From positions 186,001 through 250,000 of the forward strand of contig JAJSPD010000065.1 in NCBI GenBank assembly GCA_021307315.1: a stretch of DNA of 64,000 bases, written 5' to 3'. Source of the DNA: Bisporella sp. PMI_857 (Eukaryota; Ascomycota; Leotiomycetes; Helotiales; Helotiaceae). The notes beneath the pieces were generated by a model, which saw only the letters and a program-made list of their open reading frames with translations, ran no database searches and was not told the DNA's origin. The position numbers were made by a program, and so were the translations under genes. Below, in pieces: positions 1 through 10,160 of this stretch. Each line of letters opens with the position of its first letter. The stretch's first letter is position 1.

Positions 1-372
1 TGAACCGTCCCCTCCCTTGACCAGCAGACTCGCTAGAAATATCTGGCCGAGCACGCCGTTCTTCCCCTCCTTCGCTCTCGCCTTCTTGCCCAGTCCCGCG
101 GCGGCAGCGGAGCCCGGGATTCCGCTGTAGCTGTGCATGACGAGTATGACATCATGCTGCTCGATGTCCAGGATGGGTAGAATGAGGCTGTTGCGGATAT
201 AATCGGCGTCATCTTGCGCCGTAGCGTTAATGCCGCCCATGGATGGGAGGAGCGCGGAGCATGTGGGATGGCCGGCCACTTGAAGGAGGTGCAGGAGGTA
301 TGCGTAGTGCGAGGGGTTTTGGGATCCGCCGGGCAGGATGAGGAAGGTGGGGCGCGATGGTGGGCGGGGCAT
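1..372 (-). CDS. alpha/beta hydrolase, N-terminal part (runs off the left edge)
   Basis: Reading the minus strand from the ATG at 372 gives 124 open codons with no stop up to the window edge, so the C-terminal part lies outside. The N-terminus has the first beta strand and oxyanion motif of small alpha/beta hydrolases (PTFLILPGGSQNP, about residues 9-21), a central acidic stretch (AQDDADYIRN) and a nucleophile-elbow-like motif VMHSYSGIPG near residue 84, matching the GHSYGG pattern of fungal single-domain hydrolases. No signal peptide is seen. The catalytic Asp and His would lie beyond the edge, so intactness cannot be judged. Family membership is clear from the motifs; the substrate is unknown. 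It could be a detoxifying or secondary-metabolite esterase, but nothing here decides that. Confidence 0.8.
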   Translation of the reverse strand, partial: MPRPPSRPTFLILPGGSQNPSHYAYLLHLLQVAGHPTCSALLPSMGGINATAQDDADYIRNSLILPILDIEQHDVILVMHSYSGIPGSAAAAGLGKKARAKEGKNGVLGQIFLASLLVKGGDGS

Positions 373-1202
373 TGCTACAGCTCGCAGTTTGGATCGGGAG
401 GATAGTTGTAAGTGACGGATGTCTTGTCAGCTTTGATTTGGAGATCTACTTGGAAACTTTCATCCTTTTTATATTCTTGACCTCTGATGCGTACGTGAAA
501 GGCGCTGCCACACTCACGGCTAGATTCATTATATTTTCGTAAGCACTTGACTTGTTGTAGATATCTGCTCCTTGACAGATGAACCATCCATGTACAAGCA
601 TTGGCCAGTGATTACGAAGAATCACTTGGTACAGATTTTTGGGCTAAAAGAGGCGGAATTAACCCAGATCGTGGCATAAGACAGACGAGAGGTTTTTGAA
701 CGAGCTTAAAGATAAGAGATTGTGCCGCATTGGATAGCACAACAGATACAGAATCCATCCTATAAGTGTGTACCAGAGAGACAGACACATGTAAAGCCAG
801 GAGGCATATGTCAACCATCTCCAACTTTGGCTGCGACCAGGGCAAAATTTTAAAGGAAAAACTGATAGAACGATGAGTCTGATACTTATCCATCTCACAA
901 AAGTAATGTTAGTCGATGTTGTACAGCTTCACATCGAAAGGGAAAACTTGGTGATTGGGGATGTTGCTAGCTTACCTAATGTGCAAGGTTCACAACCACA
1001 GGACAGGCCGCAAGCCAATTTCAATACCAAGAAAACAAGCGAACAAGGAAAACCCTCTTCCCCCAAAAAAGAGTATTACATACATAGTATTTCGATTCGT
1101 TTTTAAACACGCGGTCTCTTTAGTGTTCTCACAATATAGTAGGATAAAGAAAATAAAAATCACCCAAAAAGAAAAAAGACTTAAGCCAAAAATTAAGTTG
1201 AA
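373..1202. other. intergenic, promoter side of the hydrolase
   Basis: About 830 bases between the hydrolase start and the tRNA-Ser 3' end. Only short unsupported ORFs occur on both strands. I see A-rich tracts around 1130-1190, which belong to the tRNA 3' flank. Nothing else is recognisable. Confidence 0.5.
1188..1192 (-). terminator. RNA polymerase III terminator of tRNA-Ser
   Basis: Five T residues on the minus strand start 11 nt past the tRNA discriminator base. A run of T4-5 just after a tRNA is the standard Pol III stop. A second T6 run follows about 15 nt further on. Confidence 0.75.
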
Positions 1203-1303
1203 CGACACCTGTGTGATTCGAACACACGCTCCCGAAGGAAATGCCTAACAGGCTTGTTTTACAACATAGCAGGGCATCGCGTTAACCTCTCCGCCAAAGT
1301 GCC
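1203..1303 (-). tRNA. tRNA-Ser(GCT) with a 20-nt intron
   Basis: The minus strand folds as a class II tRNA. The 7-bp acceptor is GGCACTT/AGGTGTC with discriminator G. The D stem is GCG/CGC, the anticodon stem ATGCC/GGCAT, and there is a long variable arm (TTCCTTCGGGAGC). The T arm is GTGTG-TTCGAAT-CACAC. The anticodon GCT is at 1270-1268, reading AGC/AGT serine codons. The loop is interrupted after position 37 by a 20-nt intron (1247-1266), the canonical eukaryotic site removed by the tRNA splicing endonuclease. The long variable arm and discriminator G agree with serine identity. A B-box (GTTCGAATC) and downstream T-runs support a functional Pol III gene. Confidence 0.95.
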
Positions 1304-1896
1304 AAATTGCCAAATTGTGATTGCCAGCGCGCATATAATAATTTATAATGTTTAAAAGATTTTCGCCAAGATCGCTTAGCTCATCCCTAGCTTCGATTCC
1401 AATGCCTACCATACTTTAACGTGCCTATAATGCCATAGAAGGCATTGTGCATATTTATGCAATTATACAAGGACATAATATAGTCCGGCTAGCGCATTAA
1501 ATGATTCTCCGTTCACAATAATACTCTTGTATCACGATTTTTTATATGATTCTTTGGGTTCTCCGCAACTGTAGCCGGGTATTCTGGTGTGCCTGTAGCA
1601 ATACGTTACAACAAGCCCTGCAGTGGACTTTTTGGCCAAATGGTGGTTGGGAGTGACTGTGGGGACTTTCAGCAATCCCACCTTTTGCTATTCACGGCCA
1701 TTCACCGGTCTTTCTTGCGTTACATCTCTGTCTTCTTCTCCACTGCAACTCGTGTTCACTGTCGTGTTATGGTAATATTGTTTTGCTGTTCATTGATCCA
1801 TTTTATCCTGTTTTGAAATTTCTAGTCCTTGCTAGTTGTGATCTTTACCATTCACACCTCTCCCGTATCTCCAAGTCATCGCACGTGCACCCTGAG
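1304..1896. other. intergenic, upstream of the SDR gene
   Basis: About 590 bases. The last 150 bases before the SDR start are pyrimidine-rich (CTTCTTCTCC around 1728-1742), a common fungal core-promoter feature, but no TATA box or transcription start can be fixed. An upstream ATG at about 1819 in a different context was not used because the SDR fold begins at 1897. Confidence 0.4.
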
Positions 1897-2637
1897 ATGG
1901 CAAGGTCCTTCAATCACAAAGTCATTGTGGTCACGGGAGCAGCATCTGGTATTGGAAGAGCAACAAGTATCAAGTTATCTCAATTAGGTGCCAACCTTGC
2001 GCTATGCGATATTAACCAGGAAGGCCTCATTCAAACACTCAGTCAGCTTGAAAAAGTATATCACACTTTCTCCATTGTTGATGTCGGATCTACAGAAGCA
2101 GTGAACAACTTCATTGCGTCCGTAGTCAGGAAGCACGGCCACATCGACCACATCTTCAATTGTGCCGGCGTGAATCCCACCACCATCCCCACAGCCGAGA
2201 TCACTGACGCCTACTGGGACAAGCTCATCAACACCAACCTAAAAGGCACGTTCAACATTACCCGAGCCTGCATCCCTCATCTCCAATCCGGCTCTTCGTT
2301 CGTGAATGTCTCATCAACCTGTGGCCTTCAGCCCAATGCCAAGTTTCCTGTATATTGCGCGACCAAGTATGCAGTGATTGGCTTCTCGAAATCTATTGCG
2401 CTGGAGCTTGGTCCAAAGGGCATCAGGACGAATATCTTAGCGCCGGGATATATCGACACCCCAACCAACGCTTCAGTGGTGGAGGGCCCGGAGAGTGTGG
2501 CAAGGGCGGCGGACGGAGTTAGCTTAGGTAGGGTTGGGACGCCGGAGGAGATTGCTGATGTTGTTGCTTTCTTGTTTAGCGAGGACAGTCGGTATATGAA
2601 CGGAAGCGTGGTTGAGGTATCTGGGGGCTTGATATAA
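1897..2637 (+). CDS. short-chain dehydrogenase/reductase (classical SDR), 246 aa
   Basis: A single-exon classical SDR, an NAD(P)-dependent oxidoreductase. The cofactor motif TGAASGIG is at residues 13-20 and NCAG at 88-91. The active site has Asn114, Ser140 (NVSST) and the YCATK motif (Tyr153, Lys157), so the Asn-Ser-Tyr-Lys tetrad is complete. PGYIDTP (183-189) and the C-terminal NGSVVEVSGG are also typical. An acidic residue after the second strand (CDIN, Asp38) suggests NAD preference, which is inference. The reading frame stays open upstream to 1783, but I start at 1897: the context is good (G at -3, G at +4) and the preceding 38 residues do not belong to the fold. Length is normal for the family (about 250 aa). 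The substrate is unknown and no linked pathway genes lie nearby. Confidence 0.9.
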   Translation: MARSFNHKVIVVTGAASGIGRATSIKLSQLGANLALCDINQEGLIQTLSQLEKVYHTFSIVDVGSTEAVNNFIASVVRKHGHIDHIFNCAGVNPTTIPTAEITDAYWDKLINTNLKGTFNITRACIPHLQSGSSFVNVSSTCGLQPNAKFPVYCATKYAVIGFSKSIALELGPKGIRTNILAPGYIDTPTNASVVEGPESVARAADGVSLGRVGTPEEIADVVAFLFSEDSRYMNGSVVEVSGGLI

Positions 2638-3154
2638 TGGTCAAATGATGAGAATCGGTTCTGCCAAGAGACTCATTTTCAAACCTTCTTGTCTGTTCTG
2701 TTTCAAAGCCCGGATACCTTCATACCAATCCTGCTCCAGATCTTTCTTGTTCTACTATCTCAGCACAGCAATGCCTTCCTTGTAAGGGTGTCACCAGCCA
2801 ATCAGTCGAGCAATAGGACGAAACAATACGGGTAGTCGTTCGGGCCATCCACCCCCTTTTTCCTTACTACTTTACAAAAAGAAAGTGGATGACCCGGAGG
2901 ACTAATTGCCGCCAGCAATGACGAGAAAATAGATTAATACGTAAACCAGGCAGAGATTCCCTAAAGGAACCTGCTCGGGTCAAACATAGCCGAGCCTATG
3001 GTGAAAACTGATTGCGCTTGTGCAGGGAAAAGTTGACCAGCGAGACGTGGTGAGTATTACAGGCATTTGGGCCATGGACAGCGACTATTATAATAAACCC
3101 CAATCTGGAGCAACCATAAACACAATCCCCTTTACATAATTTCTTTGGAAAAGC
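2638..3154. other. intergenic
   Basis: About 520 bases downstream of the SDR. I see no RNA gene, repeat or convincing ORF. Confidence 0.4.
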
Positions 3155-4012
3155 TTGCAGAGATTGGGACCTAATGCCCAGTCGCAAACTCTTTACCTCG
3201 ATACTTCCCAAAAAACCAAGCAAGTGATCAATTCTTTGCTCATCAATTCGAGGACTAGCGTTTATGATGCATCTGAAAATGACCGCGATATCATTTCTGA
3301 GGATGCGAACGCGTTTGCTCTACTGGCTGGGCTTCCCGATTCTACTGAGCAACACTCTTCAATCCTTGGAAGGCTGCGCCAGGTATACTCTCCTGCGGGC
3401 TGTCTGTCTGTCCTTCGATGCAGATTTGGGCAACATAAGAACCCCGGTAGTCTCTCCCACTGTGAATTGCTGGCATGCAGAGGGTGCAATTCAAACGCCA
3501 GACCATTTCAAAGACGCACTAGAGATCTGGAGTCCCTGCTGGGCCCCATGGTTGATGTCACCACGGACTTCTACTCAGGAGCACGTTGGGAGTCCTCAAC
3601 CCCCAAGGTAAACCTCGTATGGGCCGCTTTTGCTCGCTGGCGTATCCATTCCCAACCCTGCCGGTCTACCAGCTTAGCAAGCCGCGCTAGTGATATTTCC
3701 GGAACAGATTGGTTGGAATTTTGTTTACAATGCGGCCTCCGTGGGACCTCCCCATCTATCTTGATTACGCTAAGGAACGAGTCCCAACTAGTGGCGCTAT
3801 ATCTGTATATTAGACTAAGATTACCGGTCCTGAGGGCTTCAAGTTTAGCTGGAACTCTCTGCTCCGCTTGGGACGAAGGCTATTATAAAAATTTCCCTAT
3901 CATATGCGGAATGATGCCCAAGTATCAGAGAGGAGATGGCATTTCGGAAAGTGGAGTCGATTGTGAGGGGTGTTACAACTGTGGAAATGGTAACCTTGTA
4001 CAACAAGCGTGA
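3155..4012 (+). pseudogene. unrecognised ORF region, probably a relic
   Basis: A 285-codon open frame covers this stretch, but it does not look like a coherent protein. The two other plus frames carry protein-like pieces in turn: about 3390-3608 in one, including NIRTPVVSPTVNCWHAEG, and about 3740-3880 in another, including DLPIYLDYAKERVP and GPEGFKFSWNSLLRLG. These pieces are separated by in-frame stops. That pattern suggests an old gene broken by frameshifts, not a live 285-aa protein. I recognise no family, signal peptide or catalytic motif. It lies directly upstream of the DUF1593 relic, so the whole 3.2-5.8 kb stretch may be one eroding block. A live fast-evolving gene with unseen introns remains possible. 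Confidence 0.25.
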
Positions 4013-4459
4013 ACATCTTGCACCTAGCCAACACTGAATACTTACGAAGCCTCAACTACCCACTGTGTTCAATAGCTTACTGTGAAAGGTAACTGGTTCG
4101 TTACGATGCCACGGTCGAATCGCTGCAAGGAAACGTGATTAATTTTCCAAAGTGAAACTTGAAACCTGTTGGTTAATGGTAACGCGCTTTGATCGCCTAT
4201 GTGTTATAGCCTTGTGGTAGAATCGAAAGTGTACGGGTAGACAGCAGCCTAGAGAGAGGGTCGAAGATAAGAGTAGGATAGGGTCGATCAGATGGGCCAT
4301 CTGCTTTATATATATACAACTAACTCTTAAGAGATAGAGAAAGCTCACTTCCAGGCGCCAAGTCATGCTTGGGAATATCGACGGTATCGAGGGGTACGGA
4401 CAACAGAGGAAAACAGGGGCTATCGGGGGCATAGGCGAAGACAAGAATGGGGAAACTCG
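4013..4459. other. spacer, may hold the lost N-terminus of the DUF1593 relic
   Basis: About 450 bases. Intact DUF1593 proteins begin with roughly 50 residues before the first recognisable block at 4460. I could not align this stretch to that part, so it is either deleted or diverged beyond recognition. Nothing else is visible. Confidence 0.35.
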
Positions 4460-5792
4460 ACATGGCTAAAGCACAGGGTGTGCCCAGAGGATATGAAGAC
4501 AATAGTCAGAGCCTATGGCCGGGTTGTCGACAGCCTCAACACCAACCTAAACCCTTTTAATCAGTATCCATGCCCAGACGGCCCCCTTGAGTTGATAAAT
4601 TCCGGACCAACAGTGTACGGAAAACAGGCACTAGATCCTAGCATGCCTCAGTGAAGGTGCATCGCTCTTAATTGACCAACTCGATGCGAGTAGTAAACTT
4701 CTATAAGTTGTCTGCAGAGCAGTATAAACACTCTCGCCCAAGCACTTCATCACATGGATAAGACCAGAGGGCCACCAGAGAGCGCGATTGCCTGCCACAA
4801 ACTCGAGTCTACACCATCTCAGACCAGGATGATTCGGGACTCTGGATTCGCCTCACCTACCTGAACGCTTTTTGTTTCTGCTCCATACGCAGCTGGAATC
4901 AATACACCTTGGCCACCTGGTTCGGTATCTCCGGTGATGCAGTCTTTAACAGCGACCCCGGCGGCCCAGATCCCACCAAAGTCACAAAAGAGTAGGCAAG
5001 AGCAAATATTCAGCATGGCGCCTTTGGCCAAGTGTACCCTGACCCAGACTTTATTCTCGAAGGCGACACGCCAGCCTTCCTTTATTTAATCCAAAAATGG
5101 CCTTGGATCCTCTGAGCATCCAGAATATAGCAGCTGGGGTGGCCGATATAACGCCATCGACTTCCCTCCGTCAGGGCGCCATTATTCGGACGCCTTTGAT
5201 CGAGTAATCGGAATGGATGGCCGAGCTCGGTATTCTAACCACGCTACAATCTAGCGCTGGTGAGACGCTTACCAGAACGATTTTGCTGCTCGTATGAGGT
5301 GGACATCGCCAATGACGGACTAAACCATGCCCCAGTTGTGGTTGTTAATGATAGCACACCTGGTCCTGAACTCCTCAAACTAGAAACCGAAGCCGGCGAT
5401 GAAGCTACGCTTGATGCATCTCGATCCTGTGATCCGGATGGCGATGAGCTGGCCTTTAACTAGTTCAATACAAGGAGCCCACTGCTGCTTCTAAGGGGCT
5501 GATAGATATTGCAGTGCCTAATATCGACATCCGGAACGCCGACGGCGAGACATCAGGAAGGCAAGTCAAGATCCAGCTTCCACCGCCAGAAAAATGTGCT
5601 ATCGATTTCATTAGCGGCAAGCCAGCGGAACTCGGCCAGGCTTATCGTTTTATTTTTGGGGTCAAAGATAACGGAACCCCGAGTTTGACGACCTATAAAC
5701 GCCTTATTACCCAGATCACAAATCGTGATCTAAGGGGCAGGAGAGAGCACGCAGTGCCAAGGTTCATGGACTATTTGGCACTAGTGGTTTGA
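4460..5792 (+). pseudogene. DUF1593 (cellulose-binding-like secreted) protein, pseudogene
   Basis: Conserved DUF1593 blocks appear in order but in different frames. At 4460-4660 come TWLKHRVCPEDMKTIVRAYG and SGPTVYG. Near 4815-4990 come VYTISDQDDSG and GISGDAVFNSDPGGP. Near 5015-5090 comes GAFGQVYPDPDFILEGDTP. At 5260-5460 comes NHAPVVVVN followed by the Ig-like DASRSCDPDGDEL. At 5540-5720 come IQLPPPEKC and VKDNGTPSLTTYKR. At least four in-frame stops or frameshifts separate them: TGA after QALDPSMPQ, TAG after DPTKVTKE, stops around 5100-5260, and TAG at 5461. DUF1593 proteins are secreted fungal or bacterial proteins with an N-terminal nucleoside-hydrolase-like fold, annotated as cellulose-binding. 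Damage includes indels, so it is not explained by C-to-T mutation alone. No function can be expected. Confidence 0.88.
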
Positions 5793-6496
5793 GCTATGAG
5801 GATATAAATGCGTTGCCACGCCTTTGGAGTTGATTCAGCTTTTATAAATTACCATCATATCTTGTCAGTCTAATTGCTCGCCTGTAGTTTACATGACGGG
5901 TCATTAGCATAGAAACAACCACTCCTTGCTCAATATTTGTCCACTTTGCATAAATATCAACAAATGTTGAGCGCTGATGATCCAAGTGAGTGAGTGAGAC
6001 ATGGTTTGTGCTTAAAAATTCGAGTCTTCATCGCAAAATGCATATGTAAATGTGTAATATATCAAGTTAAATATCACGTGATATTACGGAGTCTAAAAGA
6101 TGGGAAACAGGGTGCTGACCCCGTTGGCCTGAAATCTTAATATCATCAAATTATACATCTTGAAATAAGTTGACATCTACAGTGATAGGGACAGAAACCA
6201 AAGGTCGAAGCGAGATCAATGATGCTCGAGCAGGTATTGGCGCTTGAGCCTTTTGCTGGTATGGCCTCCCATTGTCAAGAGCTACTACACGCCTTCATTT
6301 TCACCATCTCCATATGCGCAAAAAGCATGAAAAAAAAGATGAAAAAAGATGAAAAAAGCCTATCTGTTTGATGACGCTAACCAACAGTTCACACATCCTG
6401 GAAGCAGATCATTTTAGGCACCAACAATTAAATATATCCTAAAATTTATGCTCAAGCCCACTCATTCACAGAATAGTATCAATAGCGGCCAAAATC
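5793..6496. promoter_or_regulatory. upstream region of the TAP-like hydrolase
   Basis: About 700 bases. At 6327-6359 there is a purine tract made of three imperfect GATGAAAAAA repeats. A short GTGAGTGAGTGAG run lies near 5987. An AT-rich TATA-like element (AAATATATCC) at about 6429-6438 sits some 60 bases before the start codon. Binding sites cannot be assigned from sequence alone. Confidence 0.35.
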
Positions 6497-8863
6497 ATGA
6501 AATGCCATTTCGTCCTCGCTAGTGTGGCATTAGTTGGCCTAGCTTCAGCTTCAGGCTCAGGCTCCCAACATCCCCTGCAAAGCAAGTCGATATGGGAGAA
6601 CTGTGGAGAGATCAATGGGCACGCGCTTGAGTGTGCTCGAATTGATGTTCCTATGGACCATTTTAATCAGACTTCAGGTGCGAGGATGAATAGTTTCATT
6701 AAGAAATGTTTGAAAGAACTAAGTTGCGTATCTAGACAAGACATTCTCCATCCCTCTTATTCGAATGCTGGCAACGAATGCTACTGCGAATGGGGGAAAG
6801 ACTATTCTTTTGAACCCTGGTGGACCTGGAGGCATGTGATTGGATTCTCTGCTTCAAATATATAATTCTTCCTCGATATAGACAACCGCCCTTGCAAGAC
6901 GTCATATTTCTTCAGTAGAATTAGGCATTCATGAGGATCATCACCTCGGACCAATTATCCTCACATCTGCTATGACTGGGACACTAATGTATTATAGGTA
7001 GTGGCATAAGCTTTCTCTTTCGAATTGGGCAGCAACTCAACAAGGTAATTGGCGAAGGGTTCCACCTCCTCAGTTTCGATCCTCGCGGTGTCAATGGCTC
7101 TATACCACAAGCAGTTTGCTACATCGACTCAGAACAGAGGTCCCAAAAAATGACTAATTTGCCATGGGAAGTCGAGTATGAGGCTGGTGAGATGTTCGTT
7201 GAGGCAGAGAACAAAGCCAACGCATGCGCCGAGTTAATGGGCGAGCATGGGATGTATATAAATACACCCCAAACAGCCTCAGATATGAATTCCATTCTTA
7301 AAGCCATCGGCCAAGATGAACTTTATTATTGGGGCTTCAGTTGTAAGTATTGTTCTTGAGTTGAAATTTCTCTAATGCTAAAGATCTTAGATGGGACGAC
7401 CCTTGGACAGACTTATGCTCAGATGTTTCCAGACAGGATTGGAAGATTGATCATTGATGGCATTTCTAACAACGATGACTGGTATAATGGCTTTCACGAT
7501 AGGGAGTGGCTTACCGACACAGATAAGGTTGTTTCAGGATTTGCTGATGAATGCTTCAGAGCAAAGGACCATTGTCCACTAAATGGTCTCTCTGGTGTGT
7601 CTCTTAAATCTCACTTCGAGCTGAGGAAACTTGTCTGGGACCTGCTTGAGACTTTGGAAGAAGAACCTATTCCTGTCTATGTGAACATAAGCAACTATGG
7701 GTCCGTTACGCGACGGAAAGTTGCTACGAATGGTAAGAATGCCCTCCATGTCTTTTGCCTACTGACAGAAGCATATTTCCGTCAATTAATAGCGAGATCT
7801 CAAGTCGACAAAGTGTTGGGAACTGACATTAGTAGGCATTTTCCCTGCGTTGTACAAACCTACAGGATGGCCCGCCTTAGCACATACTCTAGCTGAGCTC
7901 ATCAAAGGCAACCCAATACCAGCATACGCATTCTCAGATAATTGGTTCGCGAACATCACCCGAGATGAAAGTGGTGATTTCGTTATTAGGAACGACAATT
8001 GGAATAGTGGTGTAAGTTTGCTCTGATCCATGCCAAACATGATTTCTCCAGCCGTCATTCATGTATAATGTATATTAATACACATGTTTTCTGATCTACC
8101 GCGCATGTAGCTCAATTCCTCTTTACACGGCGTAAAAGCCATAAGAGAGTATTTGCTGGGTATACCACGACCTTCAAAGTTGATCTCCAAATACTCGGAT
8201 GCAGATAGACTGTTCAATCTCGCTTCCTGGTCAGTTCCAACAACACATGATTTCCACCCGCAATACTACCCTAACTCGCCACCTATCAAGACAGCAAACC
8301 CAAGTGAGTCATTGCGAGCCTTTAAAATTCGAATCCAGAAAGTTTTGATATTTACATATTTAGTACTGATACTTTCCACAACATATGATCCGGTTTGTCC
8401 ATTGATCTCGGCCCAAAAGGCACAAAAGAGCTTCGAAGGCTCTTCGCTCGTTGAGCAGAAATCATACGGTGCGTTGCTTGTACAGCTTTTGAATTACCGT
8501 AGCCCACCGGAGGAAGTTCTTCCTTCAAACCTCTTTGTATTCCTTGTCAATAACCAGACATGGAACTGACACGATTTCTATACAAACAGGCCACTGCACT
8601 GTCAGTATGCCTTCAGTCTGTATGGCCAAACATGTCCAGCGGTACCTTTATGAGTAAGTCCTTTTAACCTAGAGGATTAGCTGATCAGTAAAAATCAGGT
8701 ACTAACTCTGAGCTTTAGAGGACATCTCCCAGAGCCTGGAGCAACGTGTGAAATTGACGCTGAATACTTTCCTGGGCCAGAGAAGAAGATGAAAGTTTTG
8801 AACCAGGAGGATGCAGAACTATTGACAGCTCTTGAAGATCTGGCACTGGTCCCAATAGTTTAG
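6497..8863 (+). CDS. secreted TAP-like alpha/beta hydrolase (tripeptidyl aminopeptidase family), 548 aa, 9 exons
   Basis: Exons: 6497-6677, 6736-6831, 6998-7342, 7391-7732, 7836-8011, 8111-8303, 8364-8468, 8590-8653 and 8719-8863; they sum to 1647 nt with phase kept throughout. Residues 1-20 form a signal peptide (MKCHFVLASVALVGLASASG). The N-terminal block NCGEINGHALECARIDVPMD and the oxyanion motif LNPGGPGGSG are typical of SCO7095/TAP-type S33 hydrolases. The catalytic triad is visible: Ser207 in GFSYGT (split by intron 3), Asp453 in TTYDPVCP, and His481 in SYGHCTV. The C-terminal TAP-like domain holds conserved cysteines (GATCEID). It likely cleaves short peptides or esters outside the cell. 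Intron 2 (6832-6997) starts with GC in the context GAG|GCATGT and ends ATAG, a GC-AG intron. All other introns are GT-AG. The gene looks intact despite sitting between decayed genes. The substrate is not known. Confidence 0.9.
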
Positions 8864-9079
8864 ATTGATGAAGCTCGTCACTCGATACGTTTATTCTCTC
8901 AGTCTAGTTACAGAAAAGGGCAAAAGCAACACCTCCTTGACTCTTTTTTTTTATGCGTTCCTCTACTATCACTATCACGATCAGTTGCCCATATAAATTA
9001 CTATGTATCTCCACTTTTTCGGCTCTTTAATTCCGTTCCCTTGTGTGTCCAGCGACTTTCCGTGCTGCAAAACTTTCCT

Positions 9080-10160
9080 TCAATACATGTGCATCCGGTT
9101 ATTCTGTGTCTCAATCCCGATAGTTTCCCAATCGTAAATTAGCATCTCCTTCGGCTTGACGACATCGCCGACTTTCTCTATATCGAAGACTCTGCTCAAT
9201 AATTTCTTCGGTACCATCCTCGAAGAAAAGTAGATTAGAGACGGCATCTTGGCGGATCCGCGCCTAACCACTCACCCATTAACATCAGGCATTTCTTCAC
9301 ATCACCGCAAGACTCCTCGGGATTAGCAGCGAAGGCGTCATGTTTATAGTTGTACCAGAATGTGAGCGTCTTGGATGGATTACTGCCGAGGTGTGCGAGA
9401 CAGTGTAGCGCTTCGGCAAAGAAAGGCTTCCAAAATGGGCATACCAAATCTCCACCCCAGATATCATTTTCTCTCATAACATCTGCGCCGATAGCCTCAT
9501 CTAAGTAGAAAATGATATCGCACTTGGATTCGCCTTTGAGCTCAACGATTTATTCATCATGCTCCCTCTCCAGGGCACCACCGCGGCTCATGATCAGGAA
9601 ATTTGCGATCTGGGGTAGGGTCATGACGAGGTTCGGAAGGAGAGCTGGGAATAGCAAATGCAGAGATGGGCTTATTAGTGGCTATATTGAGCCTGCTTAG
9701 CATCTCGGTGCTGGTAGCCATAAAGGCTAAGCTGAAGTCTCCGCTGCTGAATGTCTCCGCAAAAGCTCCAACTTATGTCAGGAGAAAGAGACGACCGGGA
9801 TCCAGCATCTTACGACAAAACACTCTTACCCATTCCCGTCATCTCACCAACTCCATAGTAGTTATCCTCGGGCTGTAGCATATCATATTCAAATTCCGTC
9901 TTATGCTTGAGCATGTATTGCCCGCCCGAATTTTTGTACGCAATCTCCTTGCCCGCCTTACTCTCCATCTTAGCCCACTGGAGCAATCTGTCCTTGATAG
10001 CCACTCTCTCTCCGAAGTCCTCGCTCGTCGCATCCTCTTCCAGTTTGATCCAATTCAGTGTCTCCATCAATCATTCAACGTCGTCTGCCAAGGCTGTTGT
10101 AGTGGTTGTGGTTGAACTTCCTCTAGAAGGTGCCTCCGCCGTGAGAAGACCAGGGTGCAT
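9080..10160 (-). pseudogene. unrecognised gene, apparently decayed
   Basis: Protein-like pieces run along the minus strand: from an ATG at 10160 (29 codons, Thr-rich), then 10070-9830 (LMETLNWIKLEEDATSED), 9560-9240 (EAIGADVMRENDIWGGDLVC, HLGSNPSKTLTFWYNYK) and 9240-9080 (VFDIEKVGDVVKPKEMLIYD). An intron may begin at about 9831 (GGTAAGAG). Two in-frame stops fall inside otherwise coherent sequence: TGA before LMETL, where TGG would restore reading, and TAA in EHDE*IVEL near 9550. The last two pieces are in different frames. I do not recognise the family; the pieces are acidic, with no signal peptide or membrane segment. Unseen introns could rescue part of it, but the stops argue for a relic. 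Confidence 0.4.

Noticed and set aside
1783..1896. SDR start at the first in-frame codon of the open frame
   Set aside because: It adds 38 residues before the Rossmann fold with no family support; 1897 has a better context.
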